Part shown: positions 1-6,147 of the stretch, one piece after another
How positions within the stretch are numbered: the first letter of the stretch is position 1
How the letters are laid out: every line of letters begins with the position of its first letter
Source: JBBRHH01 sp038222915
GTDB lineage: Bacteria; Planctomycetota; Phycisphaerae; Tepidisphaerales; Tepidisphaeraceae
DNA length: 10,190 bases
Direction: 5' to 3'
Assembly (NCBI GenBank): GCA_038222915.1
Contig: JBBRHH010000184.1
Span: forward strand, 1 to 10,190
The notes under the pieces: model-generated
Told to the model about the DNA's origin: nothing
Database searches by the model: none
What the model saw: only the letters and a program-made list of their open reading frames with translations
Translations under genes and position numbers: made by a program

Positions 1-1277
1 AGAGTCAGCTTTTTCAAGTCCTGCCCCTCCAGCCGAATTCGCCCGGACCACGGATCAAAGAACCGTGGAATCAAACTGACCATCGTGCTCTTCCCCGCGC
101 CCGTCGGCCCCACCAGTGCAATCGTCTCCCCCGGTAGCGCCTCCAGGCTCACATCCTTTAACACCGGTCGACCCGTCTCATACCCGAACGTCACATTCTC
201 AAAAGTGATATGCCCGCGCGATCCGGCGATCGTCGGAAGCGCCCGCGCGGCCGGGTCGTCCTTCACGCCCTCTTCCGAATCCAGAATCTCCGTCACCCGG
301 TCAATGCTCGCCTCCACCGACTTCAGTCCGCCCCACAACTTCAAAAGATTCTGCGAAGCGCCCTCCAGCGATCGCAGATACCCCAGAAAAACCAGCAGGC
401 TTCCAACCGACAACACGCCCATCAGCACCCGATGAGCCCCGACAAACAAAATCAGCGCCGTCCCGATCGTCGTGATCATCCCGTTCCACAGCGCGTAGGT
501 GTTCTTCGCCAGCGTGTTCGCCTGCGTCGTGGCCACGCCTTCCCGCGCCAGCCTTCGAAAAGTCTGCTGATTCCGACCCGCCATCCCAAACGCCTGCACG
601 ATCGGAATCGCGCTCAGCGTCTGATGCACAAAACTCACCAGCCGCGACTGCGCTTCCCGGTCGCTGCGCGCGCTCTGCTTGAGTTTCTTTCCGCTGAGCA
701 CCGCCGACGTCGCCAGGATCGGCGCAACCACGAGCGAAAGTGCCGCCAGCACCGGATCCATCGCAAACGCCACCCCGCCCACCGTGATCAGCATCATCGT
801 CTGCTGTGCCGGCGAAATCAGCACGCTCTCCGCCACCGTGTAAACGCACCAGCTGTCGTCGTTGATCCGGCTCAGGGAATCGCCCACAGGCCGTCGAATA
901 TGAAACAGCAGCGAAAGCCGCTGCAATCGGTGAAACAAATCCGCCGCCAGGTTATAGACCATCCGCTGACCCGCCGACGTCCACGCCCAGCTCAATCCAA
1001 AATCCAGCGCACTGTTCAAAAAGAAAATCAGCACGCTCGCCCCGGCCGCGATGATCACCAGCGCCACGTGATTGTTTGCCATCCCCATCTTCTCCAGCGT
1101 CGCCTGAAAGTGCGGCGCGGCCCCTTCCTTCAGTGCATAATCCACCAGCAGTTTCATCGGCCATGGCTGCAGTGCCGCCAGCGCCGCCCCGCCCACCGTC
1201 ATCACAAGAATGCCCAACAGCGCCGGCCACTGCCGCAGCGCATATGCGAGGAGCCGGTTGTATTTCTTGAACGTCAC
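1..1277 (-). CDS. ABC exporter, fused permease/ATP-binding protein (partial)
   Basis: A type I (MsbA/NdvA/ABCB-like) exporter half-transporter that would use ATP to move a glycan, lipid or other amphiphile across the inner membrane. Numbered from the GTG at 1277, residues about 10-310 form the transmembrane domain, with hydrophobic segments near 18-38, 70-90, 155-195 and 263-303. The nucleotide-binding domain starts near residue 355 with an A-loop Tyr (FGYETGRPVL) and a complete Walker A, GPTGAGKST, at 390-398. The Q-loop, LSGGQ signature and Walker B lie beyond the left edge, so activity cannot be judged. The GTG start overlaps the stop of the deacetylase gene (GTGA), indicating translational coupling. 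A TTG at 1301, eight bases after AAGGGG, is an alternative start. Its position behind a glycosyltransferase and a deacetylase suggests glycan export; this is inferred from context only. The long antisense frame over this gene is a codon-bias shadow. Confidence 0.93.
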   Translation of the reverse strand, partial: MTFKKYNRLLAYALRQWPALLGILVMTVGGAALAALQPWPMKLLVDYALKEGAAPHFQATLEKMGMANNHVALVIIAAGASVLIFFLNSALDFGLSWAWTSAGQRMVYNLAADLFHRLQRLSLLFHIRRPVGDSLSRINDDSWCVYTVAESVLISPAQQTMMLITVGGVAFAMDPVLAALSLVVAPILATSAVLSGKKLKQSARSDREAQSRLVSFVHQTLSAIPIVQAFGMAGRNQQTFRRLAREGVATTQANTLAKNTYALWNGMITTIGTALILFVGAHRVLMGVLSVGSLLVFLGYLRSLEGASQNLLKLWGGLKSVEASIDRVTEILDSEEGVKDDPAARALPTIAGSRGHITFENVTFGYETGRPVLKDVSLEALPGETIALVGPTGAGKSTMVSLIPRFFDPWSGRIRLEGQDLKKLT

Positions 1278-1981
1278 CGCGGGTAGTTCCAGAACGAGCA
1301 AAGCTCAATCCCCTTACGCGCCGCCGCCAGGCGCACGCGCGGATCACACAGCGTCTTCACTTCCAGTTCACGCTCAATCCGATACATCGTCTTCAGCCCA
1401 TCGTCGTATCCCGGATGGCAACCCATCTCCGAAACACCGGCCGGCAGCCCGTCAAAAAGTTCCAGTAAACCCTCCACGCTCACCCCATGCGGATACGGCG
1501 CGCCCTCAGTCTCCTGTCCATAAAACCCACCCACGTATTTCACATCCGAACAAAAATCCCGCACCGGCACGCCAAACGTCGTCGCCACGTCCGTCACGAT
1601 TGTCCGCACCGGCTCATTGCGATGCACATGTTGATGCGAATCCACGTGCGATGGATCCTTCCCCACCAGTTCTATAAACCGCGCCAATTGCCGCGCCACT
1701 TCCTCGGCCACGCGCTGTGCGTCGTCCGCCGGCGTCACCTCATATAATTTCGACCACTCTCCATCGCGGCAGGCCCACTCGCCAAAATCCAGGTGCAGCC
1801 CAAGGCTCAGCTCCGGATGCGCCTTTGAATAAGCGACCGCCTCTTCCACCGCCGGCCATCGCACCATCAAACTCGCGCTCGTCAAAATCCCCCGCGCATG
1901 CGACTCCATGATCCCGCGATTGACTCCGGGGCTCATCCCGAAGTCATCCGCATTCACAATCAGGTATCGCATCTCCGCCAT
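1274..1981 (-). CDS. ChbG/YdjC-family carbohydrate deacetylase
   Basis: A 235-residue member of the YdjC/ChbG family, metal-dependent deacetylases that remove N-acetyl groups from chito-oligosaccharides and related sugars. Family motifs are in order: NADDFG near residues 10-15, GLHLD near 61-65, HVDSHQHVH near 112-120, and a late GCHPG. The Asp and His residues of these motifs are the expected metal ligands and catalytic residues, and all appear intact. Length is typical for a complete single-domain enzyme, and there is no signal peptide, so it should act in the cytoplasm. The start ATG lies five bases after the stop of the glycosyltransferase gene, with AAGGGA about ten bases ahead of it. 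A second in-frame ATG at 1972 (MRYLIVNADD) is also possible. The 3' end overlaps the exporter gene. In this operon it most likely modifies the sugar made by the upstream synthase. The exact substrate is not visible from sequence. Confidence 0.93.
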   Translation of the reverse strand: MAEMRYLIVNADDFGMSPGVNRGIMESHARGILTSASLMVRWPAVEEAVAYSKAHPELSLGLHLDFGEWACRDGEWSKLYEVTPADDAQRVAEEVARQLARFIELVGKDPSHVDSHQHVHRNEPVRTIVTDVATTFGVPVRDFCSDVKYVGGFYGQETEGAPYPHGVSVEGLLELFDGLPAGVSEMGCHPGYDDGLKTMYRIERELEVKTLCDPRVRLAAARKGIELCSFWNYPR

Positions 1982-1986
1982 GGTGC

Positions 1987-4527
1987 TTACGTCCCTTTTT
2001 TAATTGCCATCGGCCGAACAATCCGCCAAACCGTCGCCAGCGCAGCGCCGCATTCCCGCGTCGCCCAGAGCGCAAGTGCCACGGCCGGCGTCGCAAGAAC
2101 AATTCCCGCAACCCAGTGCCGCTGCAACATCGCGCTTCCACTCAGCAAAAGGAGCATCGCCGCAATCACCATCCACCGCCCGGCAAACTTCGGCCACGCG
2201 CCAACCCGCATCAACTGCCGCCCACTCCCATGCTCCTCAATCGTTGTCCGAATCCGCGCCGCCCCCAGCACGCCGCCGCGCAGCTCCAAATCCCAGTTGT
2301 CATATGTATCGCCACGAACCACCACCGCGCCCGCCTTCCGCAACATCGTCTCCAGCGCTTCGATTCGCGCCTCGGGCGAATCCCACTGTTCATACCAGAT
2401 TCCCGCACTGCTGCTGCGCGGCAACGCAAATCCACTTACCCCACGCTGCCGCCACGGCGTCAGGCCGCTCCCCACGCGCCCCACAAGCCGCGCCAACGGC
2501 TGCAAAAGGTGCAGCCCGCCCACCAGCGCCCACATCTTGGTTCCACTATGCTTCGACCCGTGCAGATGCCGCTTAGCACTCGATCCCGCTTGCACCACCG
2601 AAGCAACGAGTGCCACCCCGGCAATCGGCCCCGCCGCAAACAACGGATGCCACAAAAACCCGAGAAGCGAAAGCCCAGTCAAACAGATAATCAGCAGATA
2701 CCACTCCGGTAATAGCGGCAGCGCCCACATCCCGTCCGGCGTCGTGTGATACACCGACTGAAACAATGCACTCCCCCAAGTTCCATGATAAATCCGCCGC
2801 CGGCTCCACCACCCCAGCGCCCGCGCGATCCCGCCGCCGTAAAGTCTCCCCTCCCACATCGCATGCCCCATCGTGCTGTATTTCCCCGGCCATTTCCGCT
2901 CCAGCCGCGCCTCTGCCCGCCCATAATTCAACTGCTGCCGCCAATACGCTCCGACGCTGTTCCGCCGATGATGCCACACCATCGCCGCCGGGCTGAATCC
3001 CAGCTTCCCGCCCATCGCCTGCAGCTTCCAGCACACATCCACATCGTCCCCCGCAATCTTGAACTGCTCATCAAACCCGCCCACCGCCTCCAGCGCATGT
3101 TTGTGAAACGCCATGTTGCAGCCGGGAATATGCTCGGCCTCCCGATCGCTCAGCAGCACATGCACCGGCCCACCCGGCGAATGCGCCACCGCCTGCGCAA
3201 CAAACTCCCCATCCATTGGCGGAATGTTCGGCCCGCCCACCCCAACATCGTTCGACCGCTGAAACGCCACCGCCAGATAAGTCAGCCAGTGCATATCGGG
3301 CGAAGCATCGTCATCGGTATAAGCCACAATCTCCCCCGTCGCCGCCCGCATCCCGGCGTTCCGCGCCGCACTGAGCCCCACATGCTCTGTCGTAACCAAC
3401 CGCACCGTCGTGTGCTGCCGCAGAATGTTGGCCGTGTCGTCCGTCGATCCATCGTCCACCACGATCACTTCAAAATCCGGATACTCCAGCCGCGCCATTC
3501 CCTCCAGGCATTCGCCAATCGTCCGCGCCCCATTGTGCGTGCAGACAATCACCGAAATCTTCGGCCAATACGTCTGCCTCTGCATCGGCCCTTTCGCGAA
3601 GGCCGCGCTCACCGCCTCTAGCGCCACCTTGGGCTCGCGCTCGCGGGTGACTATGCCAAAGTTCCAGTCCAGAATCTCATGCCCGCCCCGAAACCATTCA
3701 TCCGTCCACGCAAATACAAACACCCCGCAGCACCCGGCGGTAAAAACCGTGCTCACCTGCCACTGCAACACCGCAGCCTGTTTCTCCTCCCCATTCCGCA
3801 TGCTGTCCAGCCCCACCTCGGCCATTACCAGCGGCTGATCCCCCGCGACGTTCTGCAGCCGCGACAGATAAGCATCCAGCCGGTCCTGCGTCTCCAGGTA
3901 GACATTGAAGCAGACAAAATCCAGAAACGGCAGATGCAGATATTCGGTTGGGGGGTAGTTGACGTACGTGACCAGCGACCCCGGATCCATCTCCTTCGCG
4001 GCCGAATACAGCCGCTCCAGAAATCGCTCCACCTTCCGCGCCCCGTGCCAGCGCACGATCGGCGAAGGAATCTCGTTCCCGATCACCCAGCACAAAATCG
4101 CCGAATGCCCCGCCAGCGATTTCACGCTCTCCCGCACCCGCTCCACAATCGCATCCGCACGCTTCGCGTCATCCAGAAAAGTAATGTGCTGTTCCCACGG
4201 CAACCCGATCATCAGATAAAGCCCGTGCCGCTTGGCGATATCCAACAGCCACCCCGGCGGAATCGTGTAAACCCGAACCGCATTCATCCCGTTCACTGCA
4301 ATCAGCGAAAAATCCCGCTCCGCCCGCTCCGGCGTCCCATACTCACTCCCCTCCGCATTGGGCTGAAACGGCCCATAAGTCACCCCGCGCACAAAGAACT
4401 TCGTCTCCCCCACATAGAGAAACTTCCCCCGAACCATAGGCCGCGCACCCCGCCCCATCACGCTCGGCGCAACCTCTCGAATAGGCATTTCGGAAACACT
4501 TGTAGTCGACGCTGACAAAGAACACAT
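1987..4527 (-). CDS. Membrane glycosyltransferase (GT2) fused to N-terminal TIM-barrel glycoside hydrolase domain
   Basis: An approximately 846-residue, multi-domain protein (numbering from the ATG at 4527). Residues about 35-310 resemble a clan GH-A TIM barrel of the GH2-C type: an RGVTYGPF strand, the WVIGNE motif (acid/base Glu152) and VMAEVG (nucleophile Glu237), so both catalytic carboxylates seem present. Residues about 323-585 are a GT-A family 2 glycosyltransferase: SVIVCTHNG, VVDDGSTDDT, the metal-binding YTDDD (Asp405-407), and GDDVDVCWKL holding the likely catalytic acid. Hydrophobic helices follow near 600-626, 628-648 and 665-680, then a soluble stretch of about 90 residues, then helices near 785-800 and 805-821. 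No signal peptide precedes the barrel. It probably polymerises a sugar from a nucleotide donor, with the hydrolase domain trimming, transglycosylating or cyclising it; this is inferred. The start is uncertain: a TTG at 4572 would overlap an inverted repeat, and ATGs at 4458 or 4437 sit closer to the conserved region. First gene of the operon. Confidence 0.88.
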   Translation of the reverse strand: MCSLSASTTSVSEMPIREVAPSVMGRGARPMVRGKFLYVGETKFFVRGVTYGPFQPNAEGSEYGTPERAERDFSLIAVNGMNAVRVYTIPPGWLLDIAKRHGLYLMIGLPWEQHITFLDDAKRADAIVERVRESVKSLAGHSAILCWVIGNEIPSPIVRWHGARKVERFLERLYSAAKEMDPGSLVTYVNYPPTEYLHLPFLDFVCFNVYLETQDRLDAYLSRLQNVAGDQPLVMAEVGLDSMRNGEEKQAAVLQWQVSTVFTAGCCGVFVFAWTDEWFRGGHEILDWNFGIVTREREPKVALEAVSAAFAKGPMQRQTYWPKISVIVCTHNGARTIGECLEGMARLEYPDFEVIVVDDGSTDDTANILRQHTTVRLVTTEHVGLSAARNAGMRAATGEIVAYTDDDASPDMHWLTYLAVAFQRSNDVGVGGPNIPPMDGEFVAQAVAHSPGGPVHVLLSDREAEHIPGCNMAFHKHALEAVGGFDEQFKIAGDDVDVCWKLQAMGGKLGFSPAAMVWHHRRNSVGAYWRQQLNYGRAEARLERKWPGKYSTMGHAMWEGRLYGGGIARALGWWSRRRIYHGTWGSALFQSVYHTTPDGMWALPLLPEWYLLIICLTGLSLLGFLWHPLFAAGPIAGVALVASVVQAGSSAKRHLHGSKHSGTKMWALVGGLHLLQPLARLVGRVGSGLTPWRQRGVSGFALPRSSSAGIWYEQWDSPEARIEALETMLRKAGAVVVRGDTYDNWDLELRGGVLGAARIRTTIEEHGSGRQLMRVGAWPKFAGRWMVIAAMLLLLSGSAMLQRHWVAGIVLATPAVALALWATRECGAALATVWRIVRPMAIKKGT

Positions 4528-4565
4528 CTCCGGTTCAACAACGGCCGCTATCCTACACCCAAAAC

Positions 4566-4588
4566 CCTCCAATCTCAGCCATTGGAGA
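4566..4588. promoter_or_regulatory. Perfect 7-bp inverted repeat upstream of the glycan operon
   Basis: CTCCAAT (4567-4573) and ATTGGAG (4581-4587) are exact reverse complements separated by seven bases. The element lies about 40 bases before the first ATG of the synthase gene. It could be a dyad operator or an RNA hairpin in the leader. A weak promoter-like pair lies just upstream on the minus strand (TTCACT at 4615-4620, an 18-base spacer, TAGTCT at 4591-4596), which would put the dyad at or just after the transcription start. The pair is a poor match to consensus and is not claimed firmly. Confidence 0.35.
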
Positions 4589-4656
4589 CAAGACTACACT
4601 GCCATCGTCAGGTTAGTGAAAACAGCCCGTCATCTTTACGCTCGGCCTACCCCGCC

Positions 4657-4677
4657 GTTAGCCGTGAGCCGTGAGCC
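4657..4677. repeat. Heptamer tandem repeat, three copies
   Basis: Three back-to-back seven-base units, GTTAGCC, GTGAGCC, GTGAGCC, end two bases from the stop codon of the phosphatase gene. A further partial unit (GCC) precedes them. The repeat lies in the 107-base spacer (4573-4679) between the phosphatase and the synthase operon. That spacer otherwise holds the inverted repeat and no gene. No convincing hairpin-plus-T-run terminator was found there. Confidence 0.6.
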
Positions 4678-4679
4678 CA

Positions 4680-6002
4680 TCACAAACACCGAATCGCCAC
4701 CAGCGTCTGATCATCCGACGGCGGCGCACCCTCACTAAACTCCGCCACCGCCCCACGAATCCGGCCAATACACTCCTCCGCACTCCCACAAACGCCATCC
4801 ACCAGCAGCCGATCCAGCCGCTCCACCCCAAACAGCGCCCGGTGATCCGCCCCCTTCAGCGGCGGCATCGCCTCGGTAATTCCATCGGTGTAAAGCAGCA
4901 GCAGGTCGCCCGGTTCCAGCGTCACCGTCGCCTGCCCGTAAAGCTCTCCATCCACAATCCCCATCGGCAACCCGCCGTCCCCGTCCAGCGCAATCACCTG
5001 GCCATCGCGCACCAGCAGAGGCGGATTGTGCCCGGCCCGCGAATACGTCAGCGTCCGGCTCGCCGGATTCAGCACCGCATAAAACGCCGTCACAAACGTC
5101 CCGCCGCGCGTGTACGCCGTCACCAGCCGGTCATTCAAATATCCTAACAGCGCCGCCGGCGGCGTGTGCGCCCGCGGCTTGGCGTGCGCGATCGCATGCG
5201 TGATCGCCATGAACACCGCCGCCGGCGTCCCATGCCCGGAAACGTCGGCGATAAACAATCCCCACCCGCCATCCGCCAACTGGAAAAAGTCGTAGTAGTC
5301 CCCGCCCGCCCGCGCACTCGTCTGATAGTAAGCGGCCACCTCAAACCCCGGAATCAACGGCAGCGCATCCGGCAAGAGCGAACGCTGAATATCCCCAACG
5401 GTCTGCAACTCCCGATCCAGATTCGCCAGCGCCAAAGTTAACTGATTCCGAAGCACCAGATTCTGCGTCCCACGCCCAAACAGCCCGGCCTGCCAGTGCA
5501 GCATCGGCAGCATCGCCGTATCCACTTCCATCCCGGCCGGCAGCAGCATCGCCGTCACATTCAATCCCTCGCCCTCGTCATATTGCGGCAGCGCCACCAG
5601 CCGCTCAAACCCCTCCAGATAAAACCGGGCCGGATCGTCGGCCGCCAGCCGCGCCGGCAAATCCTCAATAATCACCGGCTTGTTCGCATAGGCGATCTCC
5701 CCCAGCACCCCGCCTGAAAACATCGGCAACTGATCCCGCTGCGTCCACGGATTAAAGTGCTCCACAAACCGCGAAGACCGCGTGATCAGATAAGAAGGCG
5801 CAGCCACATTACGCCGCGAAACCGCAACATAATCCTCAAGCGTAAGAAGCTGCCCAATCCCATCCCAGTAAACCTCGACGAGCCGCTCCGGATCGGTGAC
5901 GCCGGAGATCGCCTTCATCGTCCGATCCACAATCGCAAGTTCTTCCTGCCACGGCAGCCGCTTTAGCATCCAAGTATCGTAGCCAGAGTCGTACCAGCGC
6001 AC
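4680..6002 (-). CDS. GAF domain-containing PP2C/SpoIIE-family serine phosphatase (RsbU-like)
   Basis: A 440-residue cytoplasmic protein. Residues about 28-190 look like a GAF sensor domain, followed by a short helical linker (NLDRELQTVGDIQRSLLPD) typical of RsbU-type proteins. The PP2C-like SpoIIE domain occupies about 215-438. Its metal-binding aspartates are all visible: GGDYYDFF (Asp235/238), DVSGHG (Asp253), LYTDG (Asp373) and the terminal SDDQT (Asp430/431). The predicted reaction is Mn/Mg-dependent dephosphorylation of a phosphoserine, usually on an anti-sigma factor antagonist (STAS protein), so the protein likely links a small-molecule or protein signal to a stress regulon. No STAS or RsbW-type partner is encoded nearby. 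The longest frame starts at a GTG at 6002 without a Shine-Dalgarno site; an ATG at 5969 (MLKRLPWQ) is an equally plausible start. It is transcribed toward the glycan operon but separated by 107 bases, so cotranscription is possible but unproven. Confidence 0.94.
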   Translation of the reverse strand: MRWYDSGYDTWMLKRLPWQEELAIVDRTMKAISGVTDPERLVEVYWDGIGQLLTLEDYVAVSRRNVAAPSYLITRSSRFVEHFNPWTQRDQLPMFSGGVLGEIAYANKPVIIEDLPARLAADDPARFYLEGFERLVALPQYDEGEGLNVTAMLLPAGMEVDTAMLPMLHWQAGLFGRGTQNLVLRNQLTLALANLDRELQTVGDIQRSLLPDALPLIPGFEVAAYYQTSARAGGDYYDFFQLADGGWGLFIADVSGHGTPAAVFMAITHAIAHAKPRAHTPPAALLGYLNDRLVTAYTRGGTFVTAFYAVLNPASRTLTYSRAGHNPPLLVRDGQVIALDGDGGLPMGIVDGELYGQATVTLEPGDLLLLYTDGITEAMPPLKGADHRALFGVERLDRLLVDGVCGSAEECIGRIRGAVAEFSEGAPPSDDQTLVAIRCL

Positions 6003-6147
6003 TATGACTCGGCGAATCTGGCGCCAGGTGAGTGGCCGGCATCTACGCTTGAATATATGAATGACTCGGCTTCAGGGAGGAAATTGTCCGCCAAAATTTG
6101 TTGACCACTAACGCTCCACGCCCACACGACTATCATCACCAAAAATC
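6003..6147. promoter_or_regulatory. Divergent intergenic region with a repeated 10-mer
   Basis: This 145-base region separates the minus-strand phosphatase from the plus-strand antiporter and must hold promoters for both. The 10-mer ATGACTCGGC occurs exactly twice, at 6004-6013 and 6061-6070, in the same orientation. Between them lies the 10-base palindrome CTGGCGCCAG at 6018-6027 and an AT-rich patch (GAATATATGAA, 6051-6061). No -35/-10 pair with consensus spacing stood out for the antiporter. The antiporter ATG has no Shine-Dalgarno site. Confidence 0.4.

Noticed and set aside
210..1286. Long plus-strand open frame opposite the ABC exporter
   Set aside because: The product is rich in Arg, His, Pro and Gln with no domain pattern. 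It lies wholly antisense to a gene with clear exporter motifs and is explained by the strong third-position bias.
2746..3621. Plus-strand open frame of about 290 codons opposite the glycosyltransferase
   Set aside because: It has the same Arg/His/Pro-rich shadow composition and is antisense to the GT2 domain, with no start signal.
6018..6027. CTGGCGCCAG palindrome as a stand-alone operator
   Set aside because: A ten-base palindrome built on GGCGCC is easily expected by chance in GC-rich DNA. It is mentioned only as part of the divergent region.
6075..6104. GGGAGG followed by a TTG and a six-residue frame ahead of the antiporter, a possible leader peptide
   Set aside because: The frame is too short, the spacing is only three bases, the start codon is weak, and no hairpin or attenuator follows.
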